This document shows, in pieces, positions 30,180 through 42,130 of a DNA stretch of 64,000 bases. Under the pieces are notes generated by a model. It saw only the letters and a program-made list of their open reading frames with translations, was not told the origin of the DNA and did no database searches. A program made the position numbers and the translations under genes. How positions within the stretch are numbered: position 1 is the first letter of the stretch; the number at the start of each line of letters is the position of its first letter. Origin of the DNA: Sweltsa coloradensis (Eukaryota > Arthropoda > Insecta > Plecoptera > Chloroperlidae); NCBI GenBank assembly GCA_024449915.1, contig JAMZAV010000097.1, positions 682,001-746,000 on the forward strand, given 5' to 3'.

Positions 30180-30595
30180 ATTCCGTTTGAGTGGGATCGT
30201 CAAAATAAATCAGTTTTTTTCTTTTTTTTTCTTTTTAATGTTCTTTTTTCTCTTTTTTTTTCTTTCTTTCTTTTTTTTTTTTTTTCTTTCTTTCATTTTT
30301 TACCTCTCTTTTTCTTTTCTTTTCTTTTTTCCTTTCCTTTATTTTTTTCTTTTCATTTCATTCCCCACCCCCTTTTTTATATATTATTCGATTCATTCAT
30401 AAATTGCATTTAATATCCTTTTTATTTGTTACCAAATTTGTTGAGTATTTAATGCATTGTTGTAATATTACTATTTCAAAGTTCATTGTTGTGTCTGCAT
30501 CTATGTAATTAGATTTTAGTTGTCCTCCTTTGTAAATCAGTTTTTATAACTGAATAGGATAGACGTTAAATAAATAAATAAATAAACAGCTGTTT
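30180..30595 (+). mobile_element. Retroposon, uninterrupted copy (empty-site reference)
   Basis: The segments TTTGAGTGGGAT, a long T/C tract (30203-30360), TTTAATATCC, TTGTAATATTACTATTTC, CTTTGTAAATCAG, AGGATAGACGTTAAATAAA and an (AAAT)n tail keep the order of the split copy at 8690-10520. At the place where the split copy carries the 1500-bp element, this copy reads ATGTAATTAGATT with nothing inserted. Confidence 0.75.
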
Positions 30596-30782
30596 TACCA
30601 AAACTATTTATTGGCTAAAACCTGTAAAAACTAAAAAGGGATTACGTTACTCACAACTTACAAGTATGTAGTCGTAATCAATACACGCCATTTTATCTAA
30701 TAAACAAGTTCAATGGGCCTACTGTATTTGATTGGTGAATAAATATCATAACAAAATGTACAGTACAGACATCATGTTAAAC

Positions 30783-31092
30783 TAGGGAAACACCAAAGTC
30801 GTTGTTAGACGAGTGAGAGAGCCACGTGTTGAGTACCCGTGAACTTTAATTGGATTTAAGTTAGGTAATTATATTGTTGGTATAAATAATAGGGTTTTTT
30901 TAAACTTTTTAAGTTTAAGGGCACGTAAAAACTGTCCGGCCATAATGCGCCAAATTTAGCCAATGATAGGCTAGGGAGGTCTAAGGTAGGGGGAAAAAAG
31001 TAATGTGTGTGTAAAAGTTTTTTGTTGTAATGTGGTGACTCAACACATGGCTCACTCACTCGTCTAACACGACTTTGGCGTTTTTCCCCAGT
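30783..31092. mobile_element. MITE, second copy of the TAGGGAAAC family
   Basis: The left end TAGGGAAACACCAAAGTCG with GTGAGAGAGCCACGTG is mirrored at the right by GGCTCACTCACTCGTC and CGACTTTGGCGTTTTTCCCC. The core is about 190 bp, longer than the copy at 2784. It contains no ORF of note. Confidence 0.75.
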
Positions 31093-31311
31093 ATAATCTT
31101 TATACAAACATTTGTGGTCACAGACCCTTGTTGAACAGATAGGCTACAGCCCAGGCTAAATGGAACGGCCGGTGTATGACCCTTAGAACAGGTACTTCCT
31201 CCAGCGTAAATGTATGAAAAATTAAAGACGATTCCGTCTGGGTTCGGGGTAGAATTGGCCCAGAGCATGGCTCTGCTAATCGTAAAAGGCGATTCAAGAG
31301 AAATGGTCCAC

Positions 31312-32045
31312 CTCGCAAACATCAGCTAATAAGAGGGAAGTATATTATACTCCCCAAAACCAGAGGCGAGCTCTAGCAATCGTCGTCGGGGACACCTCCC
31401 CCTTCCCTTGACGACCTCCCCGACGACGGTGACAATGACACAACGAACGATTACAAAGACAATGACGACCACGACGTGAGAAATCCCCCTTCCTCTCCTC
31501 TTACCCATGGCTGGTTCTGACCAGCATGGACCCCTCCTCCCCATCCCCTAGGCTAGAGTCGTGCATTATGACCTAACGGTTGACGCGTACTTAATCCAAA
31601 TAAACCCCAAAAAAAAATATTTAGGCCTAGGCGAACAGAGAAAGTGGTTTATAATTTTTTGGTTTCAGGGTGCGTCAACCGTTTGTCGTCGTCCTACTGT
31701 ATTATGAAAAAAGGCTGGTCCCATACGTTCCAATTTAGTTTTAGTTTGGATTAAGGGTGCGACAACCGCTAGGTCAAAAATCACCACTCTTGCCTAGAGG
31801 ATATTGGGAGGAAAATCCCATGCTGGTGCTGGTCAGAAATAGCCACGGGTAAAGGTGAAAGAAAAGGGAGGGTTCTCGCGTCGTGGTCGTCATCGTCTTT
31901 ATCATCGTTCGTTTTGTCCTGGTCGTCGTCGTTGGGAAGGTCGTCAGAGAATAATATGGGGGGTCCCCGACAATGACTGCCAGAGCTCGCATTCTAGTTT
32001 CGGAAAGTAATATACTACCCTACTTACCAGCTGATGTTTGCGAGA
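31312..32045. mobile_element. Palindromic element, ~330-bp inverted arms, GACGACGA-rich
   Basis: CTCGCAAACATCAGCT at 31312 and AGCTGATGTTTGCGAG at 32028 open the arms. They continue through AGTATATTA, GCGAGCTC, TCGTCGTCGGGGACA, GGTTCTGACCAGCATGG and ACGGTTGACGCG, and are mirrored to the centre near 31670. One-armed relatives occur at 62727-63290. The arms are diverged by small indels, so the element is not very young. No coding capacity seen. Confidence 0.75.
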
Positions 32046-32155
32046 TAAAATACGTTGCACTGTTTCTTGTAGATCATCACCAGCCCAAACGAAGTGTATA
32101 ATAGTATCCTTGATAGCCAGCAATGGCCCAGCATCATTAACAGAATGACAGAAGA
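32044..32155 (-). other. Orphan exon-like coding stretch
   Basis: The minus strand reads NDAGPLLAIKDTIIHFVWAG then DDLQETVQRILSRKHQL and a consensus donor CAGCTG|GTAAGT. Composition is protein-like and codon usage normal. Its donor end coincides with the right tip of the palindromic element, and the upstream side is a pyrimidine-rich stretch without a clear AG. I do not recognise the family. It may be a captured or residual exon of a third gene, or chance. Confidence 0.3.
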
Positions 32156-32609
32156 AATGAAAACAAAATAATAATGAACATTTACTTGGTTCATCTGATT
32201 GCAAACTTTCACAGGCTGTGTTCTATTTTACTAATGGGTATTTTAAACATTTGCAATCTAAGTTCAAATTTTTCAAATTTTTATTTCTTGTGAGCTTAAA
32301 TCGCAACAGATATTGCTCATTTTGTTAGCAGTTCTCAGTTACCTGGTCACGGATGTGTTTAAAATTTCAGCTCAATCTATTTGGCAGTTCGGCCGTATGA
32401 GCCCGGACAGACATTTAACATACATTGGACAATGCTCACGGCCAAGGCCCGATCGAGTATAGCGTTAGGAAAGACTACGTTCGCTTTGCTCACTCGTCTA
32501 ACAAACTGATAAGATTATCACTTTTTTAGTGGTATATTGGAAACCAGCCTTTACTAGCAAAATAGCTAAAAATGTAAAAAATTAAAATTGTATTATTCAT
32601 TATTTTAAT

Positions 32610-32849
32610 TTACAAACCCAGAGCTGATTTCTTACAAGATACCTCCCAATTCATGTTCTTGCTTTTATTTTTTGAATTAATAAGTTGATTTTCATCCATG
32701 GGTTCGATGATGGCTCCTAGTTTTGTTTGAACGTTTGGAGTGGTGAGCTGCCAGAAGGAAGTTGCCGGCACCCACGTGTTTCCAATCGGAGCCCGTATGC
32801 TCGCTTCGAAACTCTTGACGCTGGTAAACGGGAATGGTAACGCATTCAC
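32610..32849 (-). CDS. UTP14: UTP14, exon 7 of 7 (C-terminus)
   Basis: The acceptor is TTATTTGCAG, with stop TAA at 32610-32612. It reads VNALPFPFTSVKSFEASIRA, then PIGNTWVPATSFWQLTTPNV and QTKLGAIIEPM. It aligns with the conserved end of human UTP14A (VRVLPYPFTHHWQFERTIQT PIGSTWN...F.KLTTPKV...G.II.PI). Entry phase 0 fits exon 6. Eighty codons with stop. No obvious AATAAA lies just downstream; an ATTAAA-type hexamer overlaps the stop region. Confidence 0.93.
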   Translation of the reverse strand: MNALPFPFTSVKSFEASIRAPIGNTWVPATSFWQLTTPNVQTKLGAIIEPMDENQLINSKNKSKNMNWEVSCKKSALGL

Positions 32850-33855
32850 CTGCAAATAATGCATAACATAATGAATTAGAGTTCGTTGCAATCAAGAAAA
32901 ACTGATGAAGAACCCCGTCTGGGACCGGGGTAGAAGCTCATCGTTAAAGGCGATAAACGAGACACTGTGTGGACCCCTCAAAAACATCTTAAGGTGACTG
33001 AAGACCACAAAGGGCATGCATGCATTTTCTCTATTTCCACATGCATTTTTTATTTAACAATCATTTCTTTATGTTTTACCTTTTCATATTCCCTTCGATT
33101 CTGGCCCCCTTTGTGATCCAAGCATTCACCGCAGTGATTACTTCACATAATATGTTGATCTTGACAATGTTTAACTACCTTTTGCAAATTATGTTGGGTA
33201 ATTTTTTGTATTTTAAAATTAAATGGACTTTAGTCTTTAGGTATCAAACGCGCGAATAATCATTGCAATTGAAGCGTCCTAAAACTAATAATATTAACCT
33301 TTTGAAAAGTATGCCCGTTTATATACGTGCGTGCCCGAGCGCCCTGCCAGAGTATTCCCGTATATATACATATCGATGTTTTTGATGTTTTTGTGTTGCA
33401 CAGTAATTCAAGGCATGGGTGCATCGAGCTGGAGCTCGGTCATGCAATAGTGCTACCTATTGACAACATCTTGAACTATTTAGTGAAACATTTGGACGAG
33501 ATTTGATCTATTTTTAGCATGTTTTTGTGAATACGTGCGTTGACAGTGCATGTTACTAGGCAGCAACAAGTGTTATCGGTAGCTATGGCAAGGCGCGTGA
33601 ATGTGACTGTAGACGAAATCTCGGAAATTATTATGAAAATTGTGTGCAAATAAACATTTACGGTACTACACAAGAAAATATTGGTTATTAATCTCATTAA
33701 GAATTTTTTCCCTTAGATTCTAAAATATGGGAAAAAAAAAACACTTTAGGGGTGGCAAACCCCAATTTTGAACTCACTTCTCAAAAGGTTAAATAATAAA
33801 AAATGACTGAAGAAGAACATGTCATGGTAGAAATATTTTTTAGCAATGCACATAC

Positions 33856-34069
33856 CAGATGCTCTTTCATTTTGTCATCTTTTTTCTCGCTTATGATGAC
33901 ATTGCCCTTGTTGCTGTCTCTGCGTGGTGCTTCCACAGGCTTCTTCGTTATCATCAATTTCTTCCGACGTACATCAGGGAGGTTCTTACCTCCCCACTGT
34001 CCCCAGCCTGGCATATGTAAGTCAAGGTCCTTTTCTTGTGATACAGCCACCGTTTCTTCCTTCTCTTTC
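33856..34069 (-). CDS. UTP14: UTP14, exon 6 of 7 (PGWGxWGG signature)
   Basis: The acceptor is TTTTTGTAG and the donor CATCTG|GTATGT. It reads KEKEETVAVSQEKDLDLHM, PGWGQWGGKNLPDVRRKKLM, then KKPVEAPRRDSNKGNVIISE K. The PGWG.WGG box followed by P.R.D....NVII.EK is the hallmark of UTP14 proteins. One base in, phase 0 out: both fit the neighbours. Uninterrupted. Confidence 0.95.
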
Positions 34070-34317
34070 CTACAAAAATAATAAATATGTTTTTATTAAA
34101 TGTAGGGTACCAGGTAGGTACATACCTAATTTGCATTACCACTTTAAATATGTTTTTTTGTTGTTAAATTAGCGTGAAGGAAACGTTCTCCCTCGTTAGT
34201 AACAGCCTTGGTCTCCAGCAACTCACAACAGGATAAACCCAACATATAATGCTACTATCATATAAATCGGAGTCAAACTGATAGTATCGGTCCGAATGGT
34301 AATGATACGATTTTAAT

Positions 34318-35095
34318 TGGATGAGCATAGCGAAGATTCCATTTCACTACTCTGGAGAAAGAATCCATATGTTTTTTGTTTTTGTATTTTTGGCTGTTTG
34401 TTAACACAATTCCGGCTAAACCGATACTCCAATTGCGAGAAAAATTTGGTGGGGGGCCTTCGAAATCTTGAACTTAAAACTGCCACTTTTCTTGAGCGCA
34501 ATCGAAAAATTTTTTCATAAAAATGCAATTTTACGTTTTTTTTTTTTTTTAAAAAACAATTCTTTGTTTTAAACACCTCATGCTTTATTCAATTGTAAAA
34601 TTTTTTTTTTCCAAAACCCTTTAAATTTTAAAATTTTACCTAAATTTCGTGTGAAATTTAAGCGTAATCGAAAAATTTTATTTTTATGAAAATCGCTATT
34701 TTCCCTTTTTTTTTTTTTTTAATTTCTTACTTAAAACCTGGGCCTGGCTATATGCTTTATCCAATTGTAATGTTTTTTTTCACAAAACCTTTAATTTATG
34801 AAAAATATATTTGTGTAAATTTGAGCGCAATCAAAAAATATTTTATGATAATTGCAGTTTACATTTGTTTTTTTTAAAAATTTTCTTGATTTACCCTATA
34901 ACACTTGCAGGCTACAATTTTATGATTGTATAGTTTTTTCACAGACCTTAATTTTAAAATTAAATATTTTTGGTGAAATTTGAGTGAAATTGAAAAATTA
35001 TTTCTCATGAAAATTGAAATTTTTTAGCTTTTTTCGTGTTTAAAAAATTACGCTCACCCAACAACGCACCTAAAAAAGCTTTGCAAAGCTTCTAG
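34318..35095 (+). mobile_element. Helentron-like element, subfamily B, full length
   Basis: The 5' end is T|TGGATGAGCATAGCGAAG. The 3' end has CGCTCACCCAACAACGC, the palindrome AAGCTTTGCAAAGCTT and CTAG followed by T. The 778-bp body consists of about four degenerate ~120-bp units (GCAATCGAAAAATTTTTT, CATGCTTTATCCAATTG, AAATTT.GTGTGAAATTTGAGCG). It lies in UTP14 intron 5, antisense to the gene. Confidence 0.75.
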
Positions 35096-35577
35096 TTATA
35101 AAAATAAAGTAAAAAATAATAAATAAATTGTTTTTAGATCTACCCACTCAGTTATATAATGATTTTCAGGGGGGACAGTAAATCAAAGCGACTAAGCCTA
35201 CCCTTACCCCCGAGAAATCGACGAGTGAGCGAAAACCCAACCAAAGATCGATATTTTTAATATGACATATAAAATCATGGTATGGACAGTGCGAACACCC
35301 GCGGATCAACCCCAATCAAAAAGGCCGATTCAAAACAATCGAATTTATTTGGCTCGTTGCTAGGACGGCCCCAAAAGTCACCGTTTACAAACTCCTAACA
35401 CACGAACTGATGGACTAGTGGGTGACAAAATGATGTGCTCAAGGGCAAGGGGCCTGCCTTATTTTATGAAGTAGGCCTACCTAAGTGACAAAGGAAATCG
35501 TGATATTATTCAACCTTCTATTTTAAAACCTCTCGTGGACAACAATGGGGCGGGTGGTAATTTTGAATAAGGATTTT

Positions 35578-38500
35578 TGGATGAGCGTAGCGAAGATTCC
35601 ATTTCACTAAAAAGGAGAAAAAAATCCGGAATGTTTTTTTTTTTGTTTTTTGGTGTTTTTTAGCACGTTTTCCAGCTAAACCGATACTCCAATTGGATGA
35701 AATTTATAGAGGCCTCAAAATCTCGAACCAAAACGCCATTTTTACGAGCGCAATCAAAAAATTTTTCTCTTTAAAAAATCGCAATTTTTACGTTTTTTTT
35801 TCATTTTGGATGAGCAAAGCAAAGAATTAACTTTCCCCGCCCCCCCAAAAAATTAAGCTCGATTGTTTTTTTGTTTGTTTGTTTTTTTGTTTTTTTTTTG
35901 TCTGTTTTTGCTCTCTGCCGGGCAAAGGGCAAAAAACGATTTTGTGAAAATTTGAGGGGACCTTTCGAAATCGCTGAACTAAAGACTTGCTACGTTTTTT
36001 GGGAAAATGAAGAAATATTTCTCATAATATCGTACTTTACGTTTTTTTTTATATTTTTAGTGCGATTTTTTTGTGCTTGGGGCCGTTTCTGACCAAACGG
36101 GTGGGGCACAACGTTCATATTTCACTGGACTTTAGGGAAATGGTGATGTATGACTTTGAAAAAAAAAAATGAAAAAGTTACCAGAATCTTAGAAAAAAAG
36201 GTTTTTAATTTGTTTTTTTTGAGGTGTTAAATTTACTAGGAAAACGTTAAGTCCCCCCGCGTTTTTGGGATGAGGTAATTGGGTGCTGAGCTCCCATGTT
36301 TGGGTTTTTATGAGGATTTTCTGTTTTTTCTGTGACAAAATTTTTACAAAGTCGAAAAATTTTTTTTAAATTAAAAATTAAAAAATACAAAATTAACATT
36401 TTTTTTTTTAATTTTTTTTTATGAAACGTTTTTAAAAAAAAAAAAAAATCGTAAAATTGCGATTTTCATAAGAAATAATTATTTGAATGCGCTAAAATTT
36501 TACAAAAATATATAATTCATAAAATTAAGGTTCTGTGAAAAATCATTCAATAGGAAAAGCATGTAGGTGTTAAAAGTCAAAGACTTGTTTAAAAAAGAAA
36601 AAACTGTAAAATTTGTTTTTCATGAGAAATAATTTTTCGATTGCGCTAAAATTCCCCAGAATTTTAATTCATAAAATTAAGGTTTGTAAAAAAACCTTTT
36701 AAATCGAATTAAGCATGATAGTAGAGCTGAAAGGGGGGAAGGGAACACTTGAATTTGAAAAACCCGGATACCAGCGTAAAATTTTTGCAGGGGGTAAAAA
36801 AAAATATCAAAATTTAAAAAAATCCGCGGGGGCAAGCGATTCTCCCCCCCAAACACCCCTAAATACCCCCAAAATTTAAAAAATTTCATAGCTCTAACCC
36901 AAAAAAAGAATTTTTTTCAAATTAGTTTAAAATTAGTTTTAATGTTTTTAAAACCCAATCGGCCATTTCCTTTTTCCTAAACCACATTTTTTAAACCCTC
37001 ATCCCTAATTTATAATATTTTTTCCTTTTATTTCCGCATTTACCCGTGAGGCCCCTAGGGAGTTATAAAACATGAAAAATTTGGCTGAGTTCATTTAAAA
37101 ACCTGAAAAATAATAACCGCCCGGGGGGCGCGATATTCCACCCCTTTTGTTCTCTACCCCCCTTAACTTTAGGAAAAACTAAGATAGTATTTAAAACATT
37201 TTTATTTTAAATTGCTGATTAAAATTTTGGTCGATGTGTTTAGTCCCCGTCAAAAAAACATTATACAAAAAAACAGTTTTTTTTCCCCCCAAACCCCAAT
37301 AATCATACTTTTTTGTGACAAACCTGTTTTTGTAAGGCAAAAATAAATTTGGCATGGGGGTAGATAAAAATATAAGTTTTATTCCATTGGAGGGGAAAAA
37401 AATATTTTTCCCCAGTCCCCTATCATCCCTTAAAATTTGGGTTTTGGGACTAGGTTGTATTTAATACTTGAAATTTTAAAAAAAATCCCAAAAATATTAG
37501 CTCAAGCATGTTTCCATCCCTCAACCTAATTTTTTTCGTTTTTTCTAAACCCCCCCCCCCTAATAGTGATATTTTTCATCAACATTATTTGCATGAAATT
37601 TTGGGATGGTGGTAGATAAAAAATAAGAATTACATTCCGTTTGGGGGGGGAAACGATATTTTCCCCTGGACCCTTCATCCCCTTTAAAAAAAGGGGTTTG
37701 GTACTAGGTGATTTTATACATGTAATTATTAAAAATTTTCCAAAAATATTATGCTCAAGCATGTTTCCCTCCAATCAACCTAATTTCTGTGATTTTTTAC
37801 CCCCCCCCCAAAATGATTTTTTTTATCAACACTATTAGCAGAAATTTTGGGATGGTGGTAGATAAAAATATAAAAATTTCTATTCCGTTGGGAAGTAAAC
37901 GAATTTACCCCAAGTACTCCCCTTAAATTGGGAAAGAGTGTTCAAAAGATTCGTTTTTTTTCCCGGGTGGTTATCTGGAGAAAGTATTCAATTTAAAAAC
38001 TAATTAAAATCAATAGTTTGGTTTTTTTAAGAAATACAATGATAAGCATGTTATGGTTGGTATCTATGATTAATGCTAAAGGTGGTATTTTATAGCGCTT
38101 CTTTTCTCAATTCATTTTTCAAAACAAAGACAGTTTTTGTTTTCTGAAGGACCCCCCGGGAAAACCAGAAAAAACTGTAAAAAATTTTATGAAAATCCCC
38201 CCCTGTACCATGTAATCATAGATACCCTGCCATACATAAAAACTTGTAACATGCTTTTTATTGATTTTTTAAAAAAACCAAAAAATATGATTTTAATTTT
38301 TTTTTAATTAATACTTTTTTTCCAGATAACCCCAAATGAAAAAAAAAAATCATGAAAACTCTTTCCAAATTTTTAAGGGGTGTATTGGGGTGAAATATCG
38401 TTTACTTCCCAACGGAATAGTAATTCTTATATTTTATTACCACCATGCCAAAATTTTTGCTAAAAATGTTGATAAAAATCACTATTAGGGTGAGGGAGAA

Positions 38501-41094
38501 AAAACACGGAAAATTAGGTTTATTGGATGGAAAAAAAAAGCTTTAGCATAATATTTTTGGTAATTTTTTAAAAATTTCAAAGTATTTAATAAAACCTGTA
38601 CCAAAACCAATTTTTAAGGGGGTTTTGAGGGCACTAGGGGGAAAATTTGTTTGCCTCCCAAAGAATAGTAATTTTTATTTTTATCTACCCCCATGCCAAA
38701 ATTTTATGTTTGGGAACTTACTAAACAGTGTTTTTCCTAAAAATATGATTTTTAGGGTTGGGGGGGAAAACATTGTTTGTTTTGTTGAATGATTTGTTAG
38801 GACTAAACACATCGACTCATAAATTTTAACAGCAAATTGAAATATTTAAAAGTTTTAAAAATACCTTACGTTTTTCCCCCAAATTAAGGGGGGTAGAGAA
38901 CAAAAAGGGGGGAATATCGCTTGCCTCCCGGCGGTTTTTATTTTTAGGTTATTTTGAAAACCATCATGCCAAATTTCATCCGAAACCTCCCCCAGGTGCC
39001 TCACCCGGGAAATGCTGGAAATCAAAGGGAAAAAAAATTAAAACAATTTGGGATGGGGGTTGAAAAAAAATGTGGTTTTGGAAATGAGAAAGGCCGTTGG
39101 GTTTAAAAAAACATTAAAACTAATTTTTAAAAATATTTGAATAAAAATTCTTTTTTGGGGGTTTGAGCAGAATTTTTTCTAATTTTAGGGGATGATTTAG
39201 GGGGTGTTGGGGGGAGATTCGTTGCCTCCCGGGGATTTTTAATTTTGTTATTTTATTACCCCCTGCAAAAAAATTTGGGGCTGTATCCGGGTTTGCAAAA
39301 TTTTTCCCCTAAAGCTCTCCTTGAAGGTGTTATAATCGAAGAAATATTTTAAAAAACGAAAAAATTCGTAAAATGGCGATTTCACGAGAAATAAAATTTT
39401 CCCATTGCGCTCAAAAACTTGGCAGTTCTAAGTTCAGAGATTTGGAAGGTCCCATAAAATTTCATCGCAATTGGAGTATCGGTTTAGGGCCCCAATCGTG
39501 GGTTTAAAAAACACACAATAAACAAAAAAGAAAAAAAAGAAAAAAAAAAAAAAAAAAAACATGCGGGGTTTTTTTCTCCAAAATGGAGTGAAATGGAAAC
39601 TTCGCTTCGCTCGCTACGCTCGCTACGCTCATCCAAAAACCCCTTTAATTCATAGATTTGGGTAACTTTTTTAATTTTTTCTTTCAAAAGTCAAAACACC
39701 CCCTTTTCCTTAATGTCCCTGTGAAATATGAAGTTGTAGCCCCCCCCGTTTTGGGCAGAATTACCCAAATAGCAAGAAAATATAGATTTTAGATCTTTCT
39801 CACAGCCTTGTATGAAAACTTCACAGGAGATTTTTTACCTTTCTCACAGCCTTGTTACAAAAATCAAAGATTTCCAAAAACCTAATGATTGCTTTGTATG
39901 GGCCGTGTTAATGTTTTTATTATTTTAAAGTAGGAAAAAACTTAAGTCCCGCCCGTTGTTGGGTGAGCGTAATTTTGGGGCATTTAGTTGCCAAGATTTA
40001 TGCGGATTTTTGTTGTTCTGTGCAAAAATCATTACTAAATTGAAGATTTAAAAAAAAATTAATTTCAATTAAATAAAAAAAAACTCAATTGAAATTTTTT
40101 TTAATTAATGTCTTTTTAAAAAGAAAAAAATTTTTAAAATTTTGTTTTTCATAAGAAATAATTATTCGATTGTGCTAAATTTTCACAAGAATATTTAATT
40201 CAAAAAAATTAAAGGGTTTCTGTGAAAAAAATTTTTAAAAATCGGATAAAGCATGCGGTTTATAAGTAAAAGAATTTTTTTTTAAACAAAAAAAAAAACC
40301 CGGTAAATTTTTGATTTTTTTGAGAAATAATTTTTCGATCGCCTCAAATTTCACATGAGTCCCAAATTCAAAAAATTAAGGTTCGTAAAAAGCTTTAAAA
40401 TGGAAAAGCATGTAGGTGTTATAAGTCGAAAAAATTTTTCAAAAAATCAAAAAATCAAAAATTGCGATTTTCATGAGAAAAAATTTTCCCGTTCCCTCAA
40501 AACGTGGCAGTTCTTCGTTCAGAGATTCGAAGGTCTCCAAAAATTTTATGCAATGGGAAATTTGGGTTTTACCCGGAATGTGCTAACAGACAGACAAAAA
40601 TACAAAAAAAAAAAAAAAAAACATTCCGGATTTTTTTTTTCGGGTAGTAAAAAGGAATCTTCGCTACGTCACCCAAATTTAAATATTAACATTTTATAAT
40701 TTCAAAGCCTCCACAACGGACTAAAAAAAGGTTGCGAAGCTTCCTAGTTAAAAAATTTCTTCAGTTTTTAAAACCTACATGCTTTATCCGTTTTAATGAT
40801 TTTTTCACAAAACCTTAATTTTTGAATTAATATATTATGTAAAATTTGTGTGCAATAAATTTTATTTCTTATAAAAAATTAAATATTACGATTTTTTTTT
40901 TTTAAAATTACGTTTAAATTTTAAAAAATTAAAAAATTTGAAGTAAATTTTTTTTTAATTTTTTTTAATTTTAAAAAAATTTAATTAGTAAGGGTTTTTT
41001 TTCAAGAACAGGAAAATCCGCATGACACAGGGCAGCCAATGCCCCAAATTTACGCTCATCCAACAACGCGGCGGGACTTAAGCGTTTTCCCTAG
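35578..41094. mobile_element. Nest of Helentron-like copies in UTP14 intron 5
   Basis: 5' ends occur at 35578 (+), 35807 (+), 39635 (-) and about 40675 (-). 3' ends occur at 36236 (-), about 39930 (-), 40747 (+) and 41094 (+). The minus copy 36236-39635 would be about 790 bp once the palindrome inside it is removed, matching subfamily B. Insertion into earlier copies of the same family explains the order. The sequence is full of homopolymer length changes, so alignments inside are approximate. Confidence 0.65.
36720..39330. mobile_element. Foldback-like palindrome with tandem-repeat arms
   Basis: The two arms mirror each other around 38025: AAACCCGGATA...GCAGGGGGTAA at 36765 and 39280; GCGATTCTCCCCCC at 36838 and 39215; GTTCTCTACCCCCCTTAA at 37151 and 38893. 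Each arm holds about three units of roughly 247 bp, marked by GGATGGTGGTAGATAAAAA (about 37350, 37605, 37850). Long inverted arms built from tandem units are the foldback (Galileo-like) layout. No transposase. Sequence noise is heavy here. Confidence 0.65.
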
Positions 41095-42130
41095 TAGATG
41101 AAATACGTATGAAAAACACATGCTATGTCACGTGAAAATTCGATTTCATCTCATGTTACAGACGCCGGCACAGTATCAAAATCTAGACCAAGCCCGACAA
41201 TCACACAACGGGAACAGCAGCCTGCAGTTGTCTTTAGTCCGATGGGACACCAAGCTAAGTGTCCAAAAACGTCGACCATGAATAGGCCTAAGTCAAATCG
41301 TGTCAGTCTTTCACTCGTTAACGCGTAGCGGTGGCAGTAAGTGATTCTTCATTAATAAGCGCTCGAATTCCGTCTTGTGTCGAGCTCGAGTGAGTGACAT
41401 CACCAACACCCACGAGAGCCTAACATTATGCAGAGAACGGGGAAAGCCCTCGCTGCGCGTGCACCACTATTCATTGTAATCGGGGTAAGGAGGTAGAGAG
41501 GGTAGCATTCCGGTAATATTGTTCCCTTTTGAAGTGCGTTTTTAAAAAATGGATATTGAGATGAGCTCTCTGGTGCCCCAGCCCCCGGGCGTTCACGTTA
41601 TGAAGACGTTTTTGGGTTAAAAAAATTACGACCTGCCGAAATTGAGTAAATAATTGACACTTTTTTTGTAATCGTAAAAAATCTTAAAATTTTGTAATTT
41701 CGGGTAGGCTTACCCGACCGTAAGATCGACTGGTACCCGGACACGGTACATGGTACATGTGGTACATGGTACCACATGACTGATTATTTTTACTAATTTG
41801 CACAGCCCTATATAAACTCAATAAAGTGTTCAATTTTGTTACTAGAATTTAAAAAATAGGTTGGTAGACCTAAACCTGTTGTTGCTTTTGAACTAAAGAA
41901 GAGCCCCACTATAAATTAATTTCTTTTATGCACATAGGCCTAGTCATTCTGATTTTTCATGTGTCAAATGTAATTTCTACCCGATCTATCTAGTTATAAA
42001 TCATATCTCTACTCGCAACAAACCATGGAAGTTATGTACCATGTCCATAAGTCCATAACTGTAAATGTACTGTAAATGTGTTAATAGCTTTGAAATGATG
42101 AGTACTGGTAGGTACATAAAATAGGCTTAC
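41095..42130. other. UTP14 intron 5, proximal part
   Basis: This is mixed unique DNA. A 67-codon plus-strand frame (41125-41328, Ser/Pro/Thr-rich) is open, but lacks similarity or convincing splice context. GGTACATG words repeat near 41740-41770. No transposon end recognised. Confidence 0.4.

Noticed and set aside
41125..41328. 67-codon Ser/Pro-rich frame as an exon
   Set aside because: No recognised similarity, weak splice context, and antisense to UTP14 inside its intron.
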